A stretch of DNA of 40,679 nt, taken from CAZHPY01 sp964534705. Its GTDB lineage: Bacteria; Omnitrophota; Gorgyraeia; 2-01-FULL-45-10. The stretch is from the NCBI GenBank assembly GCA_964534705.1, contig CAZHPY010000006.1:1-40679 (forward strand). The letters run 5' to 3'. The notes beneath the pieces are model-generated. The model was given only the letters and a program-made list of their open reading frames with translations, did not search any database and was not told the origin of the DNA. This document shows, in pieces, positions 1-7,313 of this stretch. The position numbers were made by a program, and so were the translations under genes. The stretch's first letter is position 1. Every line of letters starts with the position of its first letter.

Positions 1-1
1 G

Positions 2-541
2 GCCGGCGATACGCTGGGAGGTGTTTTTGAGGTAATAGTCAATGGTGTTCCGCCCGGGCTCGGCAGTTATGTCCAGTGGGACAGGAAGATAGACGCCAAC
101 ATTGCCAGGGCGGTCATGTCCATCCAGGCGATAAAAGGCGTGAGTTTCGGGATCGGATTTGAGGCAGCCGCAACAAAAGGATCAGGGGTGCACGACGAGA
201 TATTTTATGATAAAAAATCGGGTTTTTACCGGAAAACAAATAACGCCGGTGGGATAGAAGGCGGCATGACTACCGGAGAGGATATAATAATCAGGGCGGT
301 CATGAAGCCGATCTCCACTTTAAGAAAGCCCCTGGCAACTATCGATATCCGTACAAAAAAGCCCATAAAGGCTGCCGTCGAGAGGTCTGATGTCTGCGCA
401 GTCCCCGCAGCGGCAGTGATAGGAGAGGCGGTATCAGCCATAGAAATAGCCAATGCATTTATGGAAAAGTTCGGAGGGGATTCCGTCAAAGAGATGCGCA
501 GGAATTACGAAGGGTATGTCGCACAGATTAGAAGGGCGTAG
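2..541 (+). CDS. aroC: Chorismate synthase, C-terminal part (5' end outside window)
   Basis: Chorismate synthase converts EPSP to chorismate, the last shikimate-pathway step, using reduced FMN. The open frame begins at the window edge and runs to the stop at 541, about 179 residues, so roughly the first half is missing. Visible family motifs are GGVFEV near the start, the GIGFEAA segment, GSGVHDEIFYD, the NNAGGIEGGMTTGEDI flavin and substrate region, and the late DVCAVPAAAVIGEA segment. An internal ATG at 116 would give only a fragment; homology clearly continues upstream of it. Shikimate kinase follows after a 23-base spacer, so two shikimate enzymes are paired. The identity is very secure; only the N-terminus is unknown. 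Confidence 0.96.
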   Translation, partial: AGDTLGGVFEVIVNGVPPGLGSYVQWDRKIDANIARAVMSIQAIKGVSFGIGFEAAATKGSGVHDEIFYDKKSGFYRKTNNAGGIEGGMTTGEDIIIRAVMKPISTLRKPLATIDIRTKKPIKAAVERSDVCAVPAAAVIGEAVSAIEIANAFMEKFGGDSVKEMRRNYEGYVAQIRRA

Positions 542-546
542 TTGAG

Positions 547-562
547 AGTAGGGAGTTGGGAG
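547..562 (+). repeat. Purine-rich spacer word shared with the mtaB insertion
   Basis: The spacer between aroC and aroK is built of GAG/GGGAG words. Its core AGTAGGGAGTTGGGAG matches, at 15 of 16 positions, the reverse complement of 40434-40449 inside mtaB. The GGGAG at 551-555 lies nine bases before the ATG at 565, so the repeat appears to supply the ribosome binding site of aroK. Confidence 0.6.
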
Positions 563-564
563 TA

Positions 565-1071
565 ATGAAGAATATCATACTTGTAGGGTTCATGGGGAGC
601 GGGAAGACGACGATAGCAATTGAGTTATCCCATAGGCTTAACATGGATTACGTGTCGATCGATGATATGATCGAAAAAAATGAAAAAGCGACGATAAATG
701 AGATATTTACCAAAAAAGGAGAGGATTATTTCAGGGATGTCGAAACCGATTGCCTGAAACGCGCCTGCGCCGCAGATAACGCTGTAATAGATGCGGGTGG
801 CGGCGTTGTATTAAAGGATGAGAATTGGGCTATAATGAAAGAAAGCGGCATCACGGTATGCCTTACAGCGGATGAAGAGACGATAATGGCAAGGACAAAG
901 AAATATAAGCACAGGCCTTTATTAAACGTAGAAGACCCGAAGCAGAAGATACGCAACCTTATGGCAAAACGCGCTCCTTTTTATGCCAAGGCAGGCCATT
1001 GTATCGATACAGGCAAGATAACCGTAAAACAGGCAGTGGAAAAGATCGTTGAAATAGCCGAGAGGACATAG
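565..1071 (+). CDS. aroK: Shikimate kinase
   Basis: AroK phosphorylates shikimate with ATP in the cytoplasm. The P-loop GFMGSGKTT lies at the N-terminus, the shikimate-binding D-D/E pair follows (SIDDMIE), then F-R-E-type residues (YFRDVE), the GGG motif (DAGGGVV) and a lid arginine region (TKKYKHRPLL). Length is 168 residues, normal for the family. The reading frame extends to a TTG at 556, but I prefer the ATG at 565: it has GGGAG nine bases upstream and begins MKNIILVGF, as the family does. It follows aroC closely and precedes a small membrane gene by two bases, so it is probably in an operon with aroC. Confidence 0.95.
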   Translation: MKNIILVGFMGSGKTTIAIELSHRLNMDYVSIDDMIEKNEKATINEIFTKKGEDYFRDVETDCLKRACAADNAVIDAGGGVVLKDENWAIMKESGITVCLTADEETIMARTKKYKHRPLLNVEDPKQKIRNLMAKRAPFYAKAGHCIDTGKITVKQAVEKIVEIAERT

Positions 1072-1073
1072 CG

Positions 1074-1415
1074 GTGACCAGAGAATCGCGTTTGTGGGTA
1101 AGTATAACGCTCTTAGTGATAGTTATCTTCAACTATCTTTCCGTAGGTATCCCCCTGTATAAAAAAACTTCATCACTTCAGTCGAAGATAAAAATAATGA
1201 TGATAAAACAGGTCAAATCCGGCCAGCTTACGCAAAATACCGAGGATGATTATATTATAGATATATTAAAAAAAGAATCATTGGCGTTGAATAAAAAGAT
1301 CACGTTATTGAATTGTACGGCAGTAAGCGTTGTTATTGTAATAACAAGCTGGTTGATCTTTGGCCTGTTCATCCGCAGGAAGAGAGAGGGGGCGCATGAA
1401 GCTAGATCCAAATAA
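1074..1415 (+). CDS. Small two-helix membrane protein, unknown function
   Basis: Predicted 113 residues with a GTG start two bases after the aroK stop. A hydrophobic segment lies near residues 9-28 and another near 82-103, with a charged, lysine-rich middle (about 30-80) that contains KKES and may be helical. The C-terminus is basic (RRKREGAHEARSK). No catalytic motif is visible and I do not recognise the family. The topology resembles small septum or envelope proteins such as FtsL/DivIC types, but that is only a shape comparison. The 3' end overlaps the next small membrane gene by 20 bases, which suggests translational coupling. Confidence 0.7.
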   Translation: MTRESRLWVSITLLVIVIFNYLSVGIPLYKKTSSLQSKIKIMMIKQVKSGQLTQNTEDDYIIDILKKESLALNKKITLLNCTAVSVVIVITSWLIFGLFIRRKREGAHEARSK

Positions 1416-1632
1416 GTGGTATTTTAAAACATACGTTTATATAGTAGCATTTCTCTGTATAGGCCCTTTCGCGCTGCCTCTTGCCTGGATAAACCCCCGC
1501 TATAATTTGGTCAAAAAAATAATTATAACCTTAATTACCGTTATAGTTAGTTACTTGCTTGCCGTATCTCTTGCCAAATCCATGGAATCTATTTATAAGT
1601 ATTATGGGCAGGCTATGCAGATGGCAAGATGA
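1396..1632 (+). CDS. Small membrane protein, unknown function
   Basis: 78 residues from the ATG at 1396, preceded by a purine-rich AGAGAGGGGG that acts as ribosome binding site; this start is better than the one at 1360, which lacks such a site. Two hydrophobic stretches are visible (about residues 11-28 and 34-54), separated by a short loop with WINPRYN. The tail ESIYKYYGQAMQ is amphipathic. It overlaps the preceding membrane gene in another frame. I recall similar short proteins (FCIGPFALPLVW..NPR pattern) in Omnitrophota-like genomes, without assigned function. Real gene likely, function unknown. Confidence 0.72.
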   Translation: MKLDPNKWYFKTYVYIVAFLCIGPFALPLAWINPRYNLVKKIIITLITVIVSYLLAVSLAKSMESIYKYYGQAMQMAR

Positions 1633-1653
1633 TGTCCAGATTACCCTTTTGCC

Positions 1654-1682
1654 TTGCAATATAGGCCAAATTGGGTTAAAAT
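1654..1682 (+). promoter_or_regulatory. Sigma-70-type promoter for the diguanylate cyclase gene
   Basis: TTGCAA at 1654-1659, a 17-base spacer, and TAAAAT at 1677-1682. Expected transcription start is about 1689, giving a very short 5' leader before the AAGGAGG at 1692-1698. Confidence 0.55.
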
Positions 1683-1705
1683 TAATTTTATAAGGAGGTT
1701 TTTTG

Positions 1706-2551
1706 ATGAATATTTCGGATTATATTCGTAACCAGCCTAGAATAGTAGTAATAATACTCGGCATTGTTTTAGTAACTACTGCGGCAATTGCAGACTATGT
1801 TACAGGCAGCGATCTCTCTTTTTTATTGTTTTACCTGATCCCTGTTTATTTCTTCGTATGGTTTGCTACTAGAAAAATAGGCGTAATCGTTTCAATCATT
1901 TGCGCTGCTATATGGGCAGCAGAGAATATAATCAATAGAGCCTATATTTATCATTCGCCAGTATCCTACCTTAATATTTCTATCGAGATCGTTTTCTTTT
2001 TTATCGTAGCATATCTTATATGCTTGCTGAAAGAGGCCATGGGTATTAATGAGGAATTGGCACGGAAAGATACACTTACAGGGGTTATGAACAGGAGCGC
2101 TTTTTATGATATTGCCGACAGGGAGAGGTTAAGGTTAGAGAGGTATTCGCGCCCGTTTACGGTTACTTATATAGATATAGATAATTTCAAGATCATCAAC
2201 TATCGTTTCGGCCATCATGCAGGGGACAGGCTTCTGCGGTGCGTGGCAGAGACCATAAAAGGCAGTTTGCGTAAAATAGACATTGTATCCAGGTTCGGCG
2301 GGGATGAGTTCACTATACTGCTTCCCGAGACCGGAGCAGAGGCGGCCCAGGTTGTTTTGAGCAGGCTGCGTAATGTCCTTCTGAATATAATGGAAAAGAA
2401 CGAATGGTCGGTCACATTCACTTTCGGTACCGTAACGTTTCTTAAGGCCCCGGTTTCTGTCGAAGAGATGATGAAGAAGGTCGGCAGCGTGATGTACAGT
2501 GGAAAAGACAGCGGCATGAATACAATAGAGCACGAAATCGTAAGTGCGTAA
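1706..2551 (+). CDS. Membrane-bound diguanylate cyclase (GGDEF)
   Basis: Makes the second messenger cyclic di-GMP from two GTP at the inner membrane. The N-terminal about 110 residues hold three to four hydrophobic helices (about 14-30, 37-75, 92-109) and act as an unrecognised membrane sensor. The GGDEF domain covers about 120-275, starting with the usual D-x-L-T linker (KDTLTG). The active site is intact, GGDEF at residues 198-202. An inhibitory I-site RxxD (RKID, 189-192) sits exactly five residues before it, so product feedback is expected. The usual IND-xx-GH reads INYRFGH here, keeping the Asn. I chose the ATG at 1706 because AAGGAGG ends seven bases upstream; a TTG at 1703 is adjacent. 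It has its own promoter. Confidence 0.93.
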   Translation: MNISDYIRNQPRIVVIILGIVLVTTAAIADYVTGSDLSFLLFYLIPVYFFVWFATRKIGVIVSIICAAIWAAENIINRAYIYHSPVSYLNISIEIVFFFIVAYLICLLKEAMGINEELARKDTLTGVMNRSAFYDIADRERLRLERYSRPFTVTYIDIDNFKIINYRFGHHAGDRLLRCVAETIKGSLRKIDIVSRFGGDEFTILLPETGAEAAQVVLSRLRNVLLNIMEKNEWSVTFTFGTVTFLKAPVSVEEMMKKVGSVMYSGKDSGMNTIEHEIVSA

Positions 2552-3278
2552 TATAAAGCTTATTATCAGCTATGACGGCACCCGTTACGCAGGTTGGCAA
2601 TCCCAAAAGAACGCAGTAGCTATCCAGCAGGTATTGGAATCCGTCCTTAAGAAGATAACAGGCCGTCCCGTAAAGTTAAAAGGGGCCGGCAGAACAGATG
2701 CCGGCGTGCATGCCAGGTATCAGGTAGCGAATTTCAAGACCAATTCAAAGCTCCCGTTAAAAAGCATCAAAGCAGCATTAAACAGCATCCTGCCCGAAGA
2801 TATATTAATAAACTCAATAGAAGAACCAGCCGGTAGCTTTGATTCGCAAAGATGCGCTAAATCAAAGCATTACCGCTATACAGTAACGACGTCACGTTTT
2901 GTGGATCCTTTTATAAGGCATTTTGTCGCGAGATTTTCATACCCCCTGGACATGGCCTCGATGAGAAGGGCTGCAGCTTTTCTCGTCGGCAAGCATGACT
3001 TTAAGGCATTTCAGGCCGCAGGTTCCCAGGAAAAGAATACGGTACGCACTATAAAGAAGATTAATGTTGAAGGCAGGGGTGACTTGGTATATATTGATGT
3101 ATGGGCGGACGGATTCCTGTACAACATGGTCAGGACTATTTCCGGGACGCTATTGGAGATAGGCCGCGGCAAGCTGCCTGTTTCCAGGATGGAAGAGATA
3201 TTAGGGGCGAAAAAAAGGGTCCTTGCAGGGCCGACCGCGCCCGCAAAAGGCCTGTGTTTAATGAAGATAGAGTATTGA
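2544..3278 (+). CDS. truA: tRNA pseudouridine synthase A
   Basis: TruA isomerises uridines 38-40 in the anticodon arm of many tRNAs. The 244-residue length is typical. The catalytic aspartate is D52 in GAGRTDAGVHA, preceded by the N-terminal ISYDGTRYAGWQSQ motif; the later FLYNMVRTISGTLLEIGRG is also diagnostic. Translation starts at GTG 2544, overlapping the end of the cyclase gene by eight bases; no other start lies near and the sequence fits the family from residue 2 onward. A HAD phosphatase follows after 12 bases. Confidence 0.95.
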   Translation: MRNIKLIISYDGTRYAGWQSQKNAVAIQQVLESVLKKITGRPVKLKGAGRTDAGVHARYQVANFKTNSKLPLKSIKAALNSILPEDILINSIEEPAGSFDSQRCAKSKHYRYTVTTSRFVDPFIRHFVARFSYPLDMASMRRAAAFLVGKHDFKAFQAAGSQEKNTVRTIKKINVEGRGDLVYIDVWADGFLYNMVRTISGTLLEIGRGKLPVSRMEEILGAKKRVLAGPTAPAKGLCLMKIEY

Positions 3279-3290
3279 AAGAAATAGAAA

Positions 3291-3911
3291 ATGTTATCCA
3301 GGAACAAACCTGTTAAAGTAATAATATTTGATCTAGGTAATACCCTGATCAGGTTCGACCATAATATATCGGCAAAAAAGATATCAAATCTTTTCCATGT
3401 AGATTCCGAAAAGGTCAGGTCCCTCTTTTTTGATTCCGGGTTTACCAGGGATTTTGAAAAAGGCCTGATCTCCCCAAAGGTATTCCATTCCCGTATAACC
3501 GATTTCCTTAACATAAAGCTGCCTTTTAAGGATTTTGTTTCTATATGGGATGACATATTCTGGGAAGATACGGAAGCCTGCGAAATAGCCAGGCAGCTTA
3601 AATCCAGGTACAGGCTGTTCCTGCTTTCCAACGTTAACAGGTTGCATTACGATTATATAGAAAAGAAATTCGATATAATAAAAATATTCGATGAAGTCAT
3701 ACTGTCGTTTGCGGTGGGGGCGATGAAGCCGGAGATAAAGATCTTTGATGATGCCGTAAAAAGGGCAGGCGGGGATAAAGCCGCCGTTTTGTACATAGAT
3801 GACCGGGAAGACCTCATAAAAGAAGCCAGGAAGTTCGGTATAGACTCGATAAAGTTCGAAGGGGCAGGGAAACTCAGGGAAGAATTAAAAAACAGGGGTA
3901 TCCTCGAATAA
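3291..3911 (+). CDS. HAD-superfamily phosphatase, YihX-like
   Basis: 206-residue haloacid dehalogenase-fold hydrolase. Motif I is FDLGNT: the nucleophilic Asp is present and the position two residues on is Gly, as in the YihX (alpha-glucose-1-phosphatase) type, rather than the usual Asp. Motif II is LLSNVN, motif III lysine is in GAMKPEIKIF, and motif IV is YIDDREDL. A helical cap lies between motifs I and II, as in class IA. The substrate cannot be told from sequence; a sugar phosphate is the reasonable guess from YihX. It follows truA in the same direction. Confidence 0.85.
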   Translation: MLSRNKPVKVIIFDLGNTLIRFDHNISAKKISNLFHVDSEKVRSLFFDSGFTRDFEKGLISPKVFHSRITDFLNIKLPFKDFVSIWDDIFWEDTEACEIARQLKSRYRLFLLSNVNRLHYDYIEKKFDIIKIFDEVILSFAVGAMKPEIKIFDDAVKRAGGDKAAVLYIDDREDLIKEARKFGIDSIKFEGAGKLREELKNRGILE

Positions 3912-3932
3912 GGCATTAATTTTATATTTTAG

Positions 3933-3961
3933 TTGACATTTTATATGGGGCATGGTATCAT
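3933..3961 (+). promoter_or_regulatory. Promoter of the rplM-rpsI operon
   Basis: Consensus TTGACA at 3933-3938, 17-base spacer, TATCAT at 3956-3961. Expected start of transcription is about 3968, right at the beginning of the 3966-3988 hairpin. Confidence 0.75.
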
Positions 3962-3965
3962 TTAC

Positions 3966-3988
3966 CGCCTCTTGGATATTAAGAGGCG
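3966..3988 (+). promoter_or_regulatory. 5'-end hairpin in the rplM leader
   Basis: Perfect 8-bp stem CGCCTCTT / AAGAGGCG around a 7-base loop GGATATT. It would form at the very 5' end of the mRNA and ends 22 bases before the rplM ATG. It could protect the mRNA or be an autoregulatory site for L13, as ribosomal protein leaders often are. It has no T-tract, so it is not a terminator. Confidence 0.55.
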
Positions 3989-4010
3989 CTTTAATTTAAT
4001 GAGGGGTAAT

Positions 4011-4439
4011 ATGGCGACATACATGGCAAAACCAAAAGATATACAAAGAGCCTGGTATCTTGTCGATGCAAAGGACAAGATCCTTGGCAGGCTTGCGTCT
4101 AAAGTGGCTGCGGTACTGATAGGTAAAGGAAAAGTTATCTATTCGCCTCATTATGATGCGGGCGATGAAGTTATAGTCATAAATGCAAGCAAGATAAAAG
4201 TCACCGGGACCAAGCTTGGCAGTAAGACATACAAGAGATATTCGGCTTATCCGGGAGGCCTGAAAGAGGAAGTTCTCGCGATAAAGCTTAAAAATCATCC
4301 TGACTATGTTATAAGGCATGCGGTCAAAGGCATGCTGCCAAAAAGTAAGTTGGGCTCCAAACTATTAAAAAAGCTTAAGGTGTACGCCGATGAGAACCAT
4401 CCTCATAAAGCTCAGTCACCAAAGCCGTTAGCGGTATAA
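4011..4439 (+). CDS. rplM: 50S ribosomal protein L13
   Basis: 142 residues, the normal L13 length. Signature segments are RAWYLVDAKDKILGRLAS at the start, GDEVIVINA, and the late IRHAVKGMLPKSKLG followed by LKKLKVYADENHPHKAQSP. The ATG at 4011 has GAGGGG four bases upstream and matches the family start; the in-frame extension to 3933 overlaps the promoter and is not coding. It binds 23S rRNA early in large-subunit assembly. rpsI follows after 20 bases, the common L13-S9 operon. Confidence 0.97.
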   Translation: MATYMAKPKDIQRAWYLVDAKDKILGRLASKVAAVLIGKGKVIYSPHYDAGDEVIVINASKIKVTGTKLGSKTYKRYSAYPGGLKEEVLAIKLKNHPDYVIRHAVKGMLPKSKLGSKLLKKLKVYADENHPHKAQSPKPLAV

Positions 4440-4459
4440 TGTAAGGAGTTAAGGATACA

Positions 4460-4855
4460 ATGACAGATAAAGTTCAGTATTTTGCTACAGGAAGGCGAAA
4501 GGAATCAAGGGCACGTGTGCGTTTGACTCCCGGAAGCGGCAAGATAACGGTTAACAAAAGGCCGTTTAATGACTATTTCACAAGAGAAAGCCATCGTCTT
4601 ATAATCATGCAGCCTCTTGAGCTGGTAAAGTTGCCCGCTCAGTATGACATCTTTGCTCTAGTGGACGGCGGCGGAGCAAGCGGCCAGGCCGGAGCCATGA
4701 GGCTTGGCATAGCAAGGGCTCTTGTTAAGATCCAGGATACTCTTAAAACGACCCTGAAGAAGGCCAAATTCCTTACGCGCGATGCGCGCGCCAGGGAGCG
4801 CAAAAAATACGGCCGAAAGAGGGCAAGAAGGAGATTCCAGTACACTAAGAGATAA
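4460..4855 (+). CDS. rpsI: 30S ribosomal protein S9
   Basis: 131 residues with the S9 hallmarks: YFATGRRKESRARV at the N-terminus, the central GGGASGQAGAMRLGIARAL, and the basic tail GRKRARRRFQYTKR whose terminal KR reaches the ribosomal P-site tRNA. AAGGAG lies just upstream of the ATG at 4460. Second gene of the rplM-rpsI operon, followed directly by a strong terminator. Confidence 0.97.
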   Translation: MTDKVQYFATGRRKESRARVRLTPGSGKITVNKRPFNDYFTRESHRLIIMQPLELVKLPAQYDIFALVDGGGASGQAGAMRLGIARALVKIQDTLKTTLKKAKFLTRDARARERKKYGRKRARRRFQYTKR

Positions 4856-4876
4856 TAAAATCTCGACGATAATTTG

Positions 4877-4929
4877 AAACCTATCTTGTCAACTCCCGAC
4901 GATATTTTAGTTGACAGGATAGGTTTTTT
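4877..4929 (+). terminator. Rho-independent terminator of rplM-rpsI
   Basis: 18-bp stem with one wobble pair: arm 4877-4894 pairs with 4909-4926 around a 14-base loop, then six T at 4924-4929. The 3' arm contains the -35 box (4911-4916) of the argC promoter, so terminator and next promoter share bases. Confidence 0.88.
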
Positions 4930-4939
4930 AATTTAATAT
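4911..4939 (+). promoter_or_regulatory. Promoter of the arginine-lysine gene block
   Basis: TTGACA at 4911-4916, 17-base spacer, TAATAT at 4934-4939; expected start about 4946. The -35 lies inside the preceding terminator stem. Three copies of TCYCGACG surround it (4861-4868, 4894-4901, 4949-4956) and could be operators. Confidence 0.8.
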
Positions 4940-4969
4940 AATTAATACTCTCGACGGAAGGAGAATAAC

Positions 4970-5983
4970 ATGATCAAGGTTGGAGTTGTTGGTGCGACCG
5001 GTTATGCGGGCGAAGAAGTCATAAAGATCCTCATTAACCATAAGAGTGTAAAAATATCAGAGCTATCCGCTGTGATAGAAAAAGAAGAGCTGATATCGTC
5101 CATATTTCCGGCTTTTAAAGGCAGATGCGACCTTATTTGCCATAAGCCCGACGCAGAGAAGATGGCAAAGAACGTTGACCTGGTATTTTTGGCGCTTCCC
5201 CATAAGATCTCCATGGAAATAGCGCCCATGTTCCTTAAGGCCGGCAAAGTAGTCGTCGATCTAAGCGCTGATTACAGGCTTGACCCTGACATATACAAGA
5301 TCTGGTATGGTACAGAGCATAAAGACAAAGCTAACATACCTGGTGCAGTGTATGGCCTGCCTGAGATCTATTTCGACAAGATCAAAAAAGCAAAGTTGAT
5401 AGCAAATCCCGGGTGCTATCCGACGAGCGCGATATTGGGGTCCGCCCCAATGGTAAAAGAAAAAGCCATAGACCAGGGGTCCATCATAATCGATTCCAAG
5501 AGCGGAGTTACTGGAGCCGGAAGAAAGCCCGACCTGGCCCTTTCGTTCAGCGAGGTAAATGAGAACCTGAAGGCCTATAAGGTCAATGACCATCAGCATA
5601 AGCCTGAGATAAATAAGATATTATCGGAAGTGGCTGGCAGCAATATAGAGGTTGTATTTACACCTCATCTTATACCGATGAATAGAGGGATATTGTCTAC
5701 TATATACATGAAGCTTGCCAGGAAACTGGATACTAAGGCCGCGATAGATATTTACAAAGAGTTCTATAGCGGAAAGCCGTTCGTAAGAGTGTATGATGAA
5801 GGAAGGCTTCCGCAGGTCAGGGATGTCGTAGGTACAAATTATTGCGACATAGGATTAAAGGTGACTGGTGATGTATTGATATCCGTTACGTGTATCGATA
5901 ACCTTAAAAAAGGCGCCGCAGGCCAGGCCATCCAGAATATGAACATAATCGCTGGGCTGAGTGAAACCGAAGGATTATTGTAG
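4970..5983 (+). CDS. argC: N-acetyl-gamma-glutamyl-phosphate reductase
   Basis: Reduces N-acetylglutamyl-5-phosphate to the semialdehyde with NADPH, the third arginine step. 337 residues, usual length. The Rossmann motif GATGYAG is at residues 8-14 and the catalytic cysteine C149 sits in NPGCYPT; the late HxxEI-type segment (DHQHKPEI) is present. GGAAGGAG precedes the ATG at 4970. First gene of the arg cluster, directly behind the promoter at 4911-4939. The spacer to argJ (5984-6092) is filled by a structured repeat. Confidence 0.96.
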   Translation: MIKVGVVGATGYAGEEVIKILINHKSVKISELSAVIEKEELISSIFPAFKGRCDLICHKPDAEKMAKNVDLVFLALPHKISMEIAPMFLKAGKVVVDLSADYRLDPDIYKIWYGTEHKDKANIPGAVYGLPEIYFDKIKKAKLIANPGCYPTSAILGSAPMVKEKAIDQGSIIIDSKSGVTGAGRKPDLALSFSEVNENLKAYKVNDHQHKPEINKILSEVAGSNIEVVFTPHLIPMNRGILSTIYMKLARKLDTKAAIDIYKEFYSGKPFVRVYDEGRLPQVRDVVGTNYCDIGLKVTGDVLISVTCIDNLKKGAAGQAIQNMNIIAGLSETEGLL

Positions 5984-6075
5984 GGGAGACAAAGAGACAA
6001 GAGACAAGTAACAAGGTAAATGTTTCTTGTTACCAAGATTAGTGTAAGTGTAGCTGTTTCTTGTCACCAAGCGTA
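5984..6075 (+). repeat. Intergenic structured repeat, copy A
   Basis: A roughly 92-base element also present at 19879-19972. It carries nested inverted repeats: outer arms ACAAGAGACA (5997-6006) and TGTTTCTTGT (6055-6064), inner arms GTAACAAG (6008-6015) and CTTGTTAC (6026-6033). The 5' half is made of GAGACAAG/AACAAG words. It lies between argC and argJ and has no T-tract. Confidence 0.75.
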
Positions 6076-6092
6076 TTAAGGAGTTGTATAAG

Positions 6093-7313
6093 GTGAAGAC
6101 CATCAAAGGTGGAGTTACAACGCCGAAGGGATTTTTGGCAAGCGGTGTAAAGGCCGGAATAAAAAAATCCGGCAATCCTGACCTTGCTCTTTTGTATTCC
6201 GAAGTTCCGGCAGTAGCAGCAGCAAGTTTTACAAAGAATAAATTTCAGGCATCGCCTGTCAAGATAAGCAGGGAACATCTTAAGCATAAGACGCACCAGG
6301 CTGTGATCGTAAATAGCGGTAATGCCAATTGCGCAAATGGCAGGATAGGCGATAAGGATGCTGCGACCATGGCAGAACTTGCCGCAAGATCTTTATTGCT
6401 TGCCAAAAAAGAGGTCCTGGTAGCATCGACCGGTATCATCGGCCATTACCTGCCGATGAAAAAAATAAAAGCTGCGATGCCAGAGCTTATCGGGGACCTG
6501 TCCGGTTCAAAAGGAAGCGTTTTTGCCAAGACGATAATGACGACCGATACGGTCGAAAAGGAACTGGCGGTCAGCCTTAAGCTGGGGTCTGCCACTATTT
6601 TAATAGGTGGCTCGTGCAAGGGCGTAGGCATGTTGTATCCCGACATGAAGACCGAGAAGCACGCTACTATGCTATGCTTTGTTTCTACAGACGCTTCAAT
6701 AACGAAGAAGATGCTGGCGGAAAGCCTTGACGAAGCCATTAAGGATTCGTTCAATATGGTATCTGTCGACGGCGACATGAGCACGAACGATTCTTGTTTT
6801 GTGCTTGCAAACGGCCTTGCCGGGAACAGGCGCATAGAATCAAAAGGCTCCTACTATAATGAATTTACTGAAAGCCTGAAGTTTTTATGCAAAGAACTGG
6901 CAAAGAAGCTCGCGGCAGACGGTGAGGGCGCGACAAAATTTGTAGAGATAATGGTTAAGGGCGCAAAGGACATAAAAGATGCCAAAGTGGTCGCAAGAAA
7001 GATATCGACATCAAGCCTCTTAAAGTGCGCCATATGCGGAGAGGACCCTAATTGGGGCAGGGTAGTTGCTGCTGCCGGCGCGTGTGGGGTGGATTTCGAT
7101 CCTGATAAAGTTGATGTTTATCTGGGTAACGTAAAAGCGATGGCCAACGGACAAAGCATAAAAAAATTTGATAAGGAAAAAGCCAGAAAGCTGTTCCAGA
7201 AAAAGGATGTTCGCATAAAGGTTGATCTCAAGAGTGGCAAGTCATGCGCTACGGCATGGACCTGCGATTTTACCAAGGAATATGTGGCTATCAATTCGGA
7301 GTACAGCACATGA
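6093..7313 (+). CDS. argJ: Glutamate N-acetyltransferase (ArgJ)
   Basis: Transfers acetyl from N-acetylornithine to glutamate, recycling the acetyl group; some members also use acetyl-CoA, which sequence alone does not decide. The enzyme self-cleaves before a threonine; here the site is HATMLCF with the nucleophile at about T192, and the oxyanion-region GGSCKGVGMLYPDM is present. The late GEDPNWGRVVAA motif is also typical. I choose GTG 6093 because AAGGAG lies about nine bases before it; an in-frame TTG at 6084 abuts that site. About 406 residues. The stop overlaps the argB start (ATGA). Confidence 0.95.
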   Translation: MKTIKGGVTTPKGFLASGVKAGIKKSGNPDLALLYSEVPAVAAASFTKNKFQASPVKISREHLKHKTHQAVIVNSGNANCANGRIGDKDAATMAELAARSLLLAKKEVLVASTGIIGHYLPMKKIKAAMPELIGDLSGSKGSVFAKTIMTTDTVEKELAVSLKLGSATILIGGSCKGVGMLYPDMKTEKHATMLCFVSTDASITKKMLAESLDEAIKDSFNMVSVDGDMSTNDSCFVLANGLAGNRRIESKGSYYNEFTESLKFLCKELAKKLAADGEGATKFVEIMVKGAKDIKDAKVVARKISTSSLLKCAICGEDPNWGRVVAAAGACGVDFDPDKVDVYLGNVKAMANGQSIKKFDKEKARKLFQKKDVRIKVDLKSGKSCATAWTCDFTKEYVAINSEYST

